Position numbers and translations under genes: made by a program. The notes below the pieces were generated by a model that was not told the DNA's origin, ran no database searches, and saw only the letters and a list, made by a program, of their open reading frames with translations. A stretch of DNA of 55,885 bases from Candidatus Zixiibacteriota bacterium (GTDB taxonomy: Bacteria; Zixibacteria; MSB-5A5; GN15; FEB-12): positions 1 to 55,885 of the forward strand of contig JAHOYZ010000031.1 of NCBI GenBank assembly GCA_019038695.1, read 5' to 3'. Shown one piece after another: positions 45,099-53,465 of this stretch. Within the stretch, counting starts at the first letter, position 1. The number at the start of each line of letters is the position of its first letter.

Positions 45099-47276
45099 CT
45101 ACTTCAGAAGCAGCATCTTTCGCGTGACGGATTCAACGTCGGAGCGCAGTCGATAATAGTATATTCCACTGGCGACCGGGAGACCGTCATCATCGGTCCC
45201 TTCCCACATTATCTGGTGCTCACCCTCAGAGAAGAACGCCACATGGCGGTACACTTGTTCGCCGAGTACATTAATAATCACCAGTTCTACAGTCTCAAAC
45301 TGAGAGACATAGAAGGGAATCGCCGTACCGGTGTTGAACGGGTTGGGGTAGTTCTGATACACCGTGAAACGGTCGGGCAGCCCCGGTTCCGTATCCGATT
45401 TGGTGGGCAAATTGTCTAGAATCGTCAGATCGACGGGATAGCCTTCGTAGGTCGCGAAAGACGCATCAAGCAACTCACTTCCTGGGGGATAGGACAGGAG
45501 CAAGCCGCTGGAGATGTACTCAGATCCAATGTCGTATACCAACACATGAGTGGCGCTGTCATCAAGTCGGTAGGCGTATTTCATACCCATCTGATCGGCG
45601 AGTAGCGTCGGAGATATTACACCATTGAATACGAGGTATGCCGCACCGAGAGGCCAATCGGTCTGGATTCCGATATTTGTTTCTTCAACCATCATACTCA
45701 CCGGAGTTATTGGCGGGTCTGGTGGATAGGGGAGAGCGTCGCCGACAATAATGCGGATTTGATACACAAAATCCTGGATTGTAAGAGTTATGCCGTCTTT
45801 GTTCACGTCGGATTGTGAAATCTGTGCTTGTTGGTTATCGAAGACACTCAAACCGTAGACGAAGTAGTTGGCATACAGCACGGCGTCGGCGATCTCGTTG
45901 GCAATCCCATTGATATTGATGTCGCCCCGGTTAGCCTCAACTGAGTCGCAGCCGATTATGTCAATGCCGCCATTGATGAAGTCGACATAGCGAATCGGGG
46001 TTTGCACAGCACCTTCGAGGCAGATGTTTGGCGCTCCAAAGTAGGTTGGGAGGGCTGCCTCTGGATCAGTCAACTCGCTACCGTAATCGTAATCGAATAC
46101 AAAGCGAGAAACCCCTGTCGATATCGAATACGGGTTCTGATCATCGGTCCGATGAAAGGTCATGACATTATCGCCGCAATCCTCCCAATAGAACCTGATG
46201 GGAGCATAATAACACTCATATGTGCGATCGTCGGTGACAAGGAAGTCCATGGTAAACAGCGTGAACGGCTTGGTCTCAAGGTTGTAACAAGTGGGATGAT
46301 ACGGGCCATTATTAGTTTCGGCCATACCGAACACTCGCAGCCGCCCTCGAGCACCTCCAGGTTCCTCACCGGGGAGGTAATTGTAGCGATAAGTGAAATA
46401 CTCCCAATCGCATGCTTCGTAAATCTCACCTTCGGTAATTGTTTGGAAGGCCATGGCTGAGGCATTGAAGACAATCAGAAGATCGAAGCCGAGTATGCCG
46501 AAATCGCCTGCCTCAAGCGTGACGTCGATGTACTCATGCATACCTTGCAGGCTGTTGTGAGTCTTTTCGATGCGGAGAACGTAGGGTTCGGGAATGACGG
46601 ATTCTGCGCGAACGTTGAAGAAAACCTCACAATAGCTCGTGTCCTTACCGTCAGTGGCTCCGCAGACGATTCTAAAGACCTTTCCGGTATCCGGTGCCGT
46701 TGCTTCAAGGTGTAGGATACCGGCCTCTGCGTAGTGAAGCCAACCCGATGGTTCGGGTTCTACTGCAGCAATAAAATTCGTGGTAGGGTCGCACGGATCT
46801 ATGTCGTGCGAAAAAATCCATATGGTGTGGTTGCCAAGCCCGTTGAAGTCATACCATGAGCCGCACTCGCCAATATTGGGAGAGAGAGTGGGAACAGAGT
46901 TCGTAACGGTCACATCAAAACGACAAGCTTTACTACCAGTTGTAATGTTCCGGCCTTCGACAGCCGCGATTACGACCGTGTAGGTCATGCCTGATTCTTC
47001 TATAGAAGGACTCCATTCCCAGACACCGGTGCGAGAATCGACAACGCCAGGACCTGACAACACACGATACTTGATCGGGCCAAGCCGGACATCAGGCACG
47101 AGCACACGGCTTTTCGCTTTGACCGTAGCGGTGAATGTCTCGCAGTGCGAACCGGACATGTCGTCGGGTCGTTCGGTCCATTCAGGCGAGCGGTAGTGCT
47201 GGCCCTGGATGGTGGAGAGCGGAATGACGACCGCAACAAGTAGTATCAATAGGCAGACGAGCGTGTTTTTGTTCAT
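45099..47276 (-). CDS. Exported cohesin/dockerin-like protein with YPNPF C-terminal domain
   Basis: A 725-residue exported protein. A signal peptide (1-26) is followed by a block with KSRVLVPDVRLGPIKYRVLSGPG, shared with the upstream gene. The middle (about 225-385) looks like a cohesin-type beta domain (LEAGDFGILGFDLLIVFN, GRLRVFGMAETN). A dockerin-like stretch (about 450-515) has GDININGIANEIADAV and DVNKDGITLTIQDFV. The last 89 residues (637-725) are a YPNPF-type sorting domain. No enzyme motif was seen. Its ATG overlaps the upstream stop as ATGA. Confidence 0.86.
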   Translation of the reverse strand: MNKNTLVCLLILLVAVVIPLSTIQGQHYRSPEWTERPDDMSGSHCETFTATVKAKSRVLVPDVRLGPIKYRVLSGPGVVDSRTGVWEWSPSIEESGMTYTVVIAAVEGRNITTGSKACRFDVTVTNSVPTLSPNIGECGSWYDFNGLGNHTIWIFSHDIDPCDPTTNFIAAVEPEPSGWLHYAEAGILHLEATAPDTGKVFRIVCGATDGKDTSYCEVFFNVRAESVIPEPYVLRIEKTHNSLQGMHEYIDVTLEAGDFGILGFDLLIVFNASAMAFQTITEGEIYEACDWEYFTYRYNYLPGEEPGGARGRLRVFGMAETNNGPYHPTCYNLETKPFTLFTMDFLVTDDRTYECYYAPIRFYWEDCGDNVMTFHRTDDQNPYSISTGVSRFVFDYDYGSELTDPEAALPTYFGAPNICLEGAVQTPIRYVDFINGGIDIIGCDSVEANRGDININGIANEIADAVLYANYFVYGLSVFDNQQAQISQSDVNKDGITLTIQDFVYQIRIIVGDALPYPPDPPITPVSMMVEETNIGIQTDWPLGAAYLVFNGVISPTLLADQMGMKYAYRLDDSATHVLVYDIGSEYISSGLLLSYPPGSELLDASFATYEGYPVDLTILDNLPTKSDTEPGLPDRFTVYQNYPNPFNTGTAIPFYVSQFETVELVIINVLGEQVYRHVAFFSEGEHQIMWEGTDDDGLPVASGIYYYRLRSDVESVTRKMLLLK

Positions 47277-48760
47277 TCGATTAGCATCATCTTTCTGGTA
47301 TGAGTCTCATCACCTATTGTGATTCGATAGAAGTATATCCCACTGGCGACTGGTTGGCCTGCATCGCTTGTTCCATCCCACGTTAACACTTGGTCGCCTT
47401 CGTAGAAATGCGAGGCTTGATGATGGACCTGTTGTCCGAGCATGTTGTAAATCACCAATTCGACAGTTGTCGATTGCGGGACATAGAAAGGAATAGTCGT
47501 GCTGCCGTTGAACGGGTTAGGGTAGTTCTGGGCTGGTGCTTCTGATCGGAGCATGATCATCGACCCGACGGTTGACTCACCATCAATTGTGACGCGATAG
47601 AAATACACACCGGGGGATACAGGCTCCCCTGAGTTATTGGTTCCGTCCCAAGTGAACTTGGTGGAGCCAGCTTCATAGTGCCCGGTCGTATCGTAGACCA
47701 ATTCCCCCAGTATGTTGAATATCTCCAGGGTTACATCATTTTCGGTCATCAGGTACACTGTTATGGTCGTAGAAGTACTAAATGGATTTGGGTAGGGCTG
47801 GTATATGTAGTTCTGTGCATGCCATTCCTCAATTCGGACCGGCTGGCCCCTCCAGGTGGCGAGTTCGAGGTTCAGGACATTACCGTTGGGTCTAAGAAAC
47901 GGACCTTGGATTCCCTGGTTCCACTGAAAACTGTAAACCAGCACACGAGTTATATCCTCCTCAGCATCGTAGGCGTAACGCATTTCAACTTCATAGTCCA
48001 TCAGTTCCGGGGTCGCGTTTCCTTCAATGATTATATGTGCAGCCCCCAACCAATCGCCCAAGTCAATATAACTTCCAATTCTCACTCGTACCGTCGCCTG
48101 TTTCGTCCCCCGATAAAACCAGTCGCCGTTAATGTATCGAATATTGCACACAAGGTCTGCCACAGAAAGCACATCTCCGTCGCCGTTGATATCGCTTACC
48201 AGGGACTGAGCTTCGTAATCCCACAATACATCAGGTCCATAGACGAAGTAATCCGTGTACAGTACGGCATCAGCAATTTCAAAGGCCAACTCATTCAAAT
48301 TAAGGTCGCCTATTTTGTGGCATGGCGAATCCTCGCAAAGAATGACCTTGAATCGACAAGCGTCATTACTAGTGGTTATCATTCCGTCTTGAGAAGCGGC
48401 GATCACGACTGTCTGGGTGTCGCAATCTGTGAAATAAGACGGTCGCACATATTCCCACTCTCCGGTTGCCGAGTTGAGTGTGCCGGGCCCCGAGCGGAGT
48501 TGGTATCTGATCGGACCGATTCGGACGTCCGGCACCAAAACTCGACTGCGAGCGCTCACTGTGGTGCGGTAAGCGCCGTCTACGCATGGCACGAACTCCC
48601 CGGGAACATCGACGAATTCCGGCGCTCGCCGGTGAGAAGCCTGAGTTTCAGATACAGTCAAGAGGGCGAAGAGAATGAGACATCCCACCAAATAGGTCAA
48701 AATAGGTGTTCTGTCTTTCTTTGAGTTATCGACTTCAGCGAGGTATCTTTCTTTTGGCAT
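47273..48760 (-). CDS. Exported dockerin-like protein with two tandem YPNPF domains
   Basis: A 495-residue exported protein whose hydrophobic signal lies at residues 21-41, after a charged stretch. The N-terminal block (ARSRVLVPDVRIGPIRYQLRSGPG) matches the downstream gene. A dockerin-like region (about 147-217) has GDLNLNELAFEIADAV and DINGDGDVLSVADLV. Two C-terminal YPNPF-type domains follow in tandem (about 318-407 and 408-495); the second resembles the single one of the downstream protein. The gene is read from the promoter at 48793-48820 and has an AGGGGA site. It is translationally coupled to the next gene. Confidence 0.86.
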   Translation of the reverse strand: MPKERYLAEVDNSKKDRTPILTYLVGCLILFALLTVSETQASHRRAPEFVDVPGEFVPCVDGAYRTTVSARSRVLVPDVRIGPIRYQLRSGPGTLNSATGEWEYVRPSYFTDCDTQTVVIAASQDGMITTSNDACRFKVILCEDSPCHKIGDLNLNELAFEIADAVLYTDYFVYGPDVLWDYEAQSLVSDINGDGDVLSVADLVCNIRYINGDWFYRGTKQATVRVRIGSYIDLGDWLGAAHIIIEGNATPELMDYEVEMRYAYDAEEDITRVLVYSFQWNQGIQGPFLRPNGNVLNLELATWRGQPVRIEEWHAQNYIYQPYPNPFSTSTTITVYLMTENDVTLEIFNILGELVYDTTGHYEAGSTKFTWDGTNNSGEPVSPGVYFYRVTIDGESTVGSMIMLRSEAPAQNYPNPFNGSTTIPFYVPQSTTVELVIYNMLGQQVHHQASHFYEGDQVLTWDGTSDAGQPVASGIYFYRITIGDETHTRKMMLIE

Positions 48761-48792
48761 GTCAAGTCCCCTACATAATGTACACTTGCTTC

Positions 48793-48820
48793 AATATAGC
48801 AGATTGCCGGGTATTGTCAA
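48793..48820 (-). promoter_or_regulatory. Sigma-70-type promoter for the coupled surface-protein pair
   Basis: On the minus strand, TTGACA (48820-48815), 16-base spacer and TATATT (48798-48793). The start of transcription should be near 48786, giving a leader of about 26 bases before the ATG at 48760. Confidence 0.8.
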
Positions 48821-48935
48821 TCGGGCATAGACGCGACGATGTCGCAGAAAAAACTTTCCCCACCTGTCAAAAGACGTAGATTGTACCAACGGATAAGAAC
48901 AATGTACGACGATTGAGAGGTATTCAGGTCGTCCA

Positions 48936-50378
48936 ATGGCGAAGCAGAAAAAGGTCAAACAGAAACGAGTTAAACCACAAATTCTCAAGGGATTCAAGGA
49001 CTACCCGCCCAGCGAGCAGATTGCCCGCGAGAGGATGATCGGCAAGTTGCGTGAGGCTGTCGAGATGATGGGCTTCCTGCCACTGCAAACCCCATCGCTT
49101 GAGTTCGCTGGGACGTTGCTGGGGTCTCACTACAATGAGGATTCACTGGCGGAACTATTTGGTTTTACCGGTCCCGACGATGTAGACATGGCTTTGCGCT
49201 ACGAGTTCACGGTCTCGCTGGCGCGATATGTAGCGGGTAATCCGACCCTGGCTTTACCGTTCAGGCGTTATCAATACGGAAATGCCTGGCGCGTGGATAA
49301 GCCGGGTCCGGGGCGGTACCGCGAGTTCATGCAGTTTGACATTGATATTGTGGGGACGGTTAATCTGCTGGCCGATGCTGAGATCATTGCCGCTATGGTG
49401 ACGATGCTTGAGCGTATCGGTATCGAACGGTTCAGGGTACGCTATAGTGATCGCAAGATTCTCAATGGCTTGATTGAATATGCCGGTATCCCGACCGAGC
49501 AGGGACCGGATGTTATGCGCATAATCGACAAACTTGAGAAACAGGGACGTGAGGCAGTGATCAACGAACTCGGTCCGGGACGTACCGACAAATCGGGCGA
49601 CAAGATCAAAGGTCTGGGGCTTGAGACGGATCACATTGGACAGATTGAGAAATTTCTCGATATTGCATCATTACCCAATGACAAACAACTGGAATCTGCC
49701 GAGCAGATGCTGGGGGATATTGAGGTTTCTCGGGTCGGCATAAATGAATTGCGTGAGATCCAGGGCTACCTTGAGGCAATGAATATCAGCAACGACAAAA
49801 CCGCTGTAGATCTGACTATCGTTCGAGGTCTTGGCTATTACACCGGTCCCGTGTGGGAGACGACGCTTCTTGATTTACCAGATTACGGTTCGATTTTCAG
49901 CGGTGGCCGGTATGACAATCTGGTCGGGCGATTCCAGGGACAACAGGTTCCGGGGACCGGGTCGTCGGTCGGGCCGGATCGACTGCTAGCAGCACTTTTG
50001 GCGACGGACAAGGTTGATATGCAAACGGCTACTTCAGTCGTTCTGGTAACAGTCATGGATCGAGACAGATTGCCGGACTATTTACAAATCGTTCGCCGGT
50101 TGAGAGAGGCGGGGATTGCATCGGAAGTCTACGCTGGCGACACAAAGAACCTGACCAAACAGATCAAGTATGGCGACAAAGTCGGAATCCCGTTTGCGGT
50201 GATTGCCGGTTCTGATGAGTTTGAAGCGGGGACGGTGACGGTGAAAAATCTCGCCGCCGGGCGGGACAAGGCCAAAGAGACAACGGATCGCGAGGAATGG
50301 CTGAAAGCTGATGATATTCAGCAGACAATTCCGCTTGATACACTTGTGGAATATTTGCATGCAAATCATCAGCAGTAG
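48936..50378 (+). CDS. hisS: Histidine--tRNA ligase
   Basis: A 480-residue class II synthetase. A Lys/Arg-rich N-terminal extension (residues 2-14) leads into KGFKDYPP (motif 1 region), then ALRYEFTVSLARYVA and KPGPGRYREFMQFDIDIVG (motif 2), and the His-specific VRGLGYYTGPVWE and FSGGRYDNLVG. A C-terminal HGTP anticodon-binding domain starts near residue 370. The RYEFTVSLARY and YYTGPVWE forms recall the eukaryotic-like class of HisRS (RYDLTVPFARY, YYTGVIYE) rather than the usual bacterial RPEGT type. HisZ is unlikely because the anticodon domain is present. Confidence 0.93.
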   Translation: MAKQKKVKQKRVKPQILKGFKDYPPSEQIARERMIGKLREAVEMMGFLPLQTPSLEFAGTLLGSHYNEDSLAELFGFTGPDDVDMALRYEFTVSLARYVAGNPTLALPFRRYQYGNAWRVDKPGPGRYREFMQFDIDIVGTVNLLADAEIIAAMVTMLERIGIERFRVRYSDRKILNGLIEYAGIPTEQGPDVMRIIDKLEKQGREAVINELGPGRTDKSGDKIKGLGLETDHIGQIEKFLDIASLPNDKQLESAEQMLGDIEVSRVGINELREIQGYLEAMNISNDKTAVDLTIVRGLGYYTGPVWETTLLDLPDYGSIFSGGRYDNLVGRFQGQQVPGTGSSVGPDRLLAALLATDKVDMQTATSVVLVTVMDRDRLPDYLQIVRRLREAGIASEVYAGDTKNLTKQIKYGDKVGIPFAVIAGSDEFEAGTVTVKNLAAGRDKAKETTDREEWLKADDIQQTIPLDTLVEYLHANHQQ

Positions 50379-50433
50379 GACATTGTGCCAGACGGAGATC
50401 GGCAATGATCGAGTTCGGGTGGAATAATTTGTT

Positions 50434-51402
50434 ATGACAGACAATCAAGTTCTGGCAGGGATAGATATCGGGGGGACATCGGTCAAGTTTGGTCTTTTCG
50501 ACACAACCGGTAAGATTCTGCACAAGGAAAGACGCCCGACGATGCCTGAAAAAGGTGCCACAGTGCTGATGCATCTGGTTACCAATATCGCTGAGCGATT
50601 GTTATATTTTGCCGCCGAGGAAGATTACGATGTTCATCACCTGGGTGTTGGTACTCCGGGAGCGGTTGATTTCAATGCTGGTAAGGTCATTGGTACCTGT
50701 CCCAATATAGATGGCTGGCAGGGAATGGAGATTGCGACAATTCTGAAGGAACGGCTGAACATGCCGGTCTGGGTTGATAACGATGTCAACGCGATGGCGC
50801 TATCGGAGTTGCATTTCGGTGCCGCTCGTGGGGCGAAATCGGTTGTGTGTGTAACAGTGGGAACCGGAGTTGGCGGAGCAGTTATGTTCGACGGCAAGCT
50901 CTGGCGTGGAGCTAACCATAGTGCCGGCGAACTGGGACATATGAGTATTGACTACGATTCGCCGCAAGTACATTCCGGCATTCCCGGTAGTATCGAAAGT
51001 TTCTGTGCCTCCAAAGCGATAATCGGACGACTCAAGGAAGCAATGACCGATGGTATGACACCCGCCTTTGAGAAAGTGCTCGACGGGGATTTGTCGCACC
51101 TGACAATCCGTAAACTGTTTGCCGCCGAACGGGCGAGGGATGAACTGGCAATCTCGACTATTGATGAAGCCGCGCGTTATCTTGGCACAGGCCTCGCCGG
51201 GGTCGTGAATCTTTTGAATCCGGAGGTCGTAGTGATAGGCGGAGGGATCGCCGAAGGGGGAGTGCGGTTTGTCGAGACTGCGACCGCGACTATCAGGGAA
51301 CTGGCGTTCGACTCGGCGGTAGAAAAGCTAACTGTGGTGCGCGCCTCGCTTGGCAACGATGCCGGTTTTGTGGGTGCAGGCCTTTTAGGTGAGATTGGCT
51401 GA
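50434..51402 (+). CDS. ROK family sugar kinase lacking the zinc cysteines
   Basis: A 322-residue kinase of the ROK family, usually glucokinases or N-acetyl sugar kinases. The ATP motif is AGIDIGGTSVKFGLFD, followed by GVGTPGAVD, WVDNDVNAMALSE and GTGVGGAVMFDGKLWRG. The sugar-binding block reads HSAGELGHMSID. The CxCGxxGCxE zinc motif that should follow reads VHSGIPGSIE, without the cysteines. The catalytic Asp in DNDVN is present. There is no DNA-binding domain, so it is an enzyme and not a repressor. Confidence 0.92.
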   Translation: MTDNQVLAGIDIGGTSVKFGLFDTTGKILHKERRPTMPEKGATVLMHLVTNIAERLLYFAAEEDYDVHHLGVGTPGAVDFNAGKVIGTCPNIDGWQGMEIATILKERLNMPVWVDNDVNAMALSELHFGAARGAKSVVCVTVGTGVGGAVMFDGKLWRGANHSAGELGHMSIDYDSPQVHSGIPGSIESFCASKAIIGRLKEAMTDGMTPAFEKVLDGDLSHLTIRKLFAAERARDELAISTIDEAARYLGTGLAGVVNLLNPEVVVIGGGIAEGGVRFVETATATIRELAFDSAVEKLTVVRASLGNDAGFVGAGLLGEIG

Positions 51403-51803
51403 TGAGTAATGACAAGGAGAATATCGGTATGAACGAGAAAACAAATGAATGTCCGCTTGTGTTCAAACTCAGCTATTGGTGGGCGTTTGGAATGGCGACG
51501 GTTTTTCTGCTGTATGGCGGAGTTAATATTGTCCTGAGTTTTCTTGACCACAATTTCAAGGACATCTCGCAATCGATTATTTTTCTACTGCTCGGCATCC
51601 TGCTGTTGATTGTGGCCTATGCCTACAAGGGACTCAAGCCGTGGGGATGGTATGCTCAGATCGTAATCAACGGCCTGATTGTGCTTGGGGCGTCTATTGG
51701 TTTTGGACATTATGAGAACATTATTCTGTTGATATTGGCGGCTGGGGCGTTGGTGTCACTTTTTTCTTCGGAGACAAAAGCTCATTTGGCGGGAACGCGC
51801 TAA
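51402..51803 (+). CDS. Small membrane protein, unknown
   Basis: A 133-residue protein with four predicted membrane spans (FGMATVFLLYGGVNIVLSFL, then IIFLLLGILLLIVAYAY, and two more). Its start codon overlaps the ROK stop (TGATG), so they are coupled. A second in-frame ATG at 51429 has AGGAG nine bases upstream and could be the true start. No family was recognised with confidence. It ends just before the tRNA-Phe promoter. Confidence 0.75.
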   Translation: MSNDKENIGMNEKTNECPLVFKLSYWWAFGMATVFLLYGGVNIVLSFLDHNFKDISQSIIFLLLGILLLIVAYAYKGLKPWGWYAQIVINGLIVLGASIGFGHYENIILLILAAGALVSLFSSETKAHLAGTR

Positions 51804-51811
51804 AATAGACA

Positions 51812-51839
51812 TTGACATCGGTCGAAAAGGTAGTTAATT
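51812..51839 (+). promoter_or_regulatory. Promoter for tRNA-Phe
   Basis: TTGACA (51812-51817), 16-base spacer, TTAATT (51834-51839). The tRNA starts at 51861. Confidence 0.65.
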
Positions 51840-51860
51840 GGCCGACTGTAGACGATCTAT

Positions 51861-51933
<73 letters not shown>

Positions 51934-51942
51934 CTTTTTTTG

Positions 51943-51964
51943 AAACGCCGTTAGGCGTTTTTTT
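51943..51964 (+). terminator. Terminator after tRNA-Phe
   Basis: AAACGCC (51943-51949) pairs with GGCGTTT (51954-51960) around GTTA, followed by more T (to 51964). Confidence 0.88.
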
Positions 51965-51999
51965 GTTGGGGGGAAGGAATTCTAAGAGTGATAGCTCTT

Positions 52000-52116
52000 G
52001 TAGGTCGGGTTCCGGTTCGTCTTCGAGCCGAAACCCGACATCGACTTGCACAGTGTCGGGTTTCTCATTCGTCCATCCGCTATCGCGGACTATCCTCATT
52101 CGGAACGCCGACCTAC
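52000..52116. repeat. Multi-hairpin palindromic element
   Basis: The ends are inverted: GTAGGTCGG at 52000 and CCGACCTAC ending at 52116. Inside are a perfect ten-pair stem (AAACCCGACA/TGTCGGGTTT) and a GTCC...GGAC hairpin. The whole could fold as a branched RNA or DNA structure. It resembles non-autonomous palindromic repeats, with no coding content. Confidence 0.6.
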
Positions 52117-52193
52117 GAATAAAGCGGTTGACAAGGGCAATTGTCGAAACTGAAGAAAGTGTCGACCTACTCGGAGAAGCAGATCCTTTGGTT

Positions 52194-52274
52194 TGTCATT
52201 CCTGCGCACGCAGGAATCCAGGCTTATCGTTGGCTGCGAATACTGGGCCCCTGCTTTCGCAGGGGAGACAATGG
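52194..52274. repeat. Dispersed palindromic repeat (GTCATTCCTGCG... family)
   Basis: The segment opens GTCATTCCTGCGCACGCAGG and closes with CCCCTGCTTTCGCAGGGGAG, two hairpins of the very common bacterial intergenic repeat whose core is TCATTCCCGCG...GCGGGAATCCAG. Its translation gives the well-known spurious peptide with FLRTQESR and PAFAGET. Confidence 0.75.
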
Positions 52275-52391
52275 TAAAACACCTTTTCGGTAGGATGAAA
52301 AGGATACGAACCTCAACTAATACTTGCAACAGAACAGATCAATGGCGAACTTATCCACAGAAGACAATAGTGGCCTCAGGACAGGATCATA

Positions 52392-53453
52392 GTGGAGTAC
52401 GAACGGCGAATTATCATCACCGGTGGAGCCGGGTTTATCGGATCAAACCTGCTCTTACATCTGGTCCCCAAGTACTCCGATACGCTGTTTATCAATGTCG
52501 ATTGTCTTACCTACGCAGGGAATTTGTCAAACCTCAAAACAATCGAGTCAGCCGACAACTACACTTTTGAGCATATCAATATCTGTGACTTCGCCGCGCT
52601 GGAGGATTGTTTCAAACGACATCAATCAACCGGGTTAGTTCATCTTGCCGCTGAGTCGCATGTTGATCGATCAATTATGGGGCCAACGGCGTTTATCGAA
52701 ACCAATATCATTGGCACCTTTAATCTCCTCGAATTATCTCGACGCATGATGGACAACAACCGAGCCAATGGCCGTTATAGATTTGTTCATGTTTCTACCG
52801 ACGAAGTTTTCGGATCGTTGGGAGAGACGGGGTATTTCACCGAAGAAACGCCCTACAATCCTAACTCTCCATACTCGGCATCGAAAGCATCGAGCGATCA
52901 TTTGGTGCGGTCGTATGGTCAGACTTATGGGCTGGATGTGGTGACGACAAACTGTTCCAACAACTATGGGCCATATCAATTTCCGGAGAAGTTGATTCCG
53001 TTGATGATCCGCAACGCCCATGCTGGAGTCGCGTTGCCTGTTTATGGTGATGGTCGATATATTCGGGACTGGCTCTATGTCGAGGATCATTGCCGCGCGA
53101 TTGACATTGTGCTGCACAATGGACGCACGGGGGAGACGTACAATGTTGGTGGCCATAACGAAATCGAGAATATCAAACTGGTGCAATTGATTTGCGAAAC
53201 ATTGGACGAGTTGCTTGGTGGCGGTCCACGTTCGGATTTGATTGAGTTTGTCAAGGATCGCCCCGGACACGACCGCAGGTACGCAATCGATGCGAGCAAG
53301 ATCGAGCGTGAGCTTGGATGGACACCGAGTGTGACATTTCAAGAGGGTATCCAAAAAACGATCAAGTGGTATCTTGCAAATGAGGCATGGCTGGAAAACT
53401 GTATCACTGGTCAGTATCGTGAATACTATGAGAAGATGTATGCCAAGCGATAG
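52392..53453 (+). CDS. rfbB: dTDP-glucose 4,6-dehydratase
   Basis: A 353-residue enzyme, second step of dTDP-L-rhamnose synthesis. It has the NAD-binding GGAGFIGSN, HLAAESHVDRSI, the STDEVFGS segment with the catalytic Asp-Glu pair, the YSASK motif (Tyr-x-x-x-Lys), and RDWLYVEDHCRAI. The start is a GTG at 52392. It is the first gene of a four-gene rhamnose operon: rfbB, rfbA, rfbD and an rfbC-like gene, in the unusual order B-A-D-C. The product goes into lipopolysaccharide or other surface polysaccharide. Confidence 0.97.
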   Translation: MEYERRIIITGGAGFIGSNLLLHLVPKYSDTLFINVDCLTYAGNLSNLKTIESADNYTFEHINICDFAALEDCFKRHQSTGLVHLAAESHVDRSIMGPTAFIETNIIGTFNLLELSRRMMDNNRANGRYRFVHVSTDEVFGSLGETGYFTEETPYNPNSPYSASKASSDHLVRSYGQTYGLDVVTTNCSNNYGPYQFPEKLIPLMIRNAHAGVALPVYGDGRYIRDWLYVEDHCRAIDIVLHNGRTGETYNVGGHNEIENIKLVQLICETLDELLGGGPRSDLIEFVKDRPGHDRRYAIDASKIERELGWTPSVTFQEGIQKTIKWYLANEAWLENCITGQYREYYEKMYAKR

Positions 53454-53465
53454 GAAACGACAGCC

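Noticed and set aside
44859-45419. Open frame of 186 codons with Arg/Lys-rich start
   Set aside because: A shifted reading of the lysine-rich gene, running into the antisense of the next gene; no ribosome binding site.
47678-48724. Open frame of 348 codons antisense to the surface protein
   Set aside because: It is fully antisense to the well-supported gene at 47273-48760, which has a promoter, signal peptide and known domains.
52351-52359. Perfect DnaA box TTATCCACA
   Set aside because: A single box upstream of rfbB, with another on the minus strand at 12159-12167. Two perfect nine-base matches in 56 kb are near chance, and neither has clustered boxes or an A/T-rich unwinding region.
52193-52570. 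Open frame of 125 codons with FLRTQESR and PAFAGET
   Set aside because: It is the translation of a dispersed palindromic repeat and runs into rfbB in another frame.
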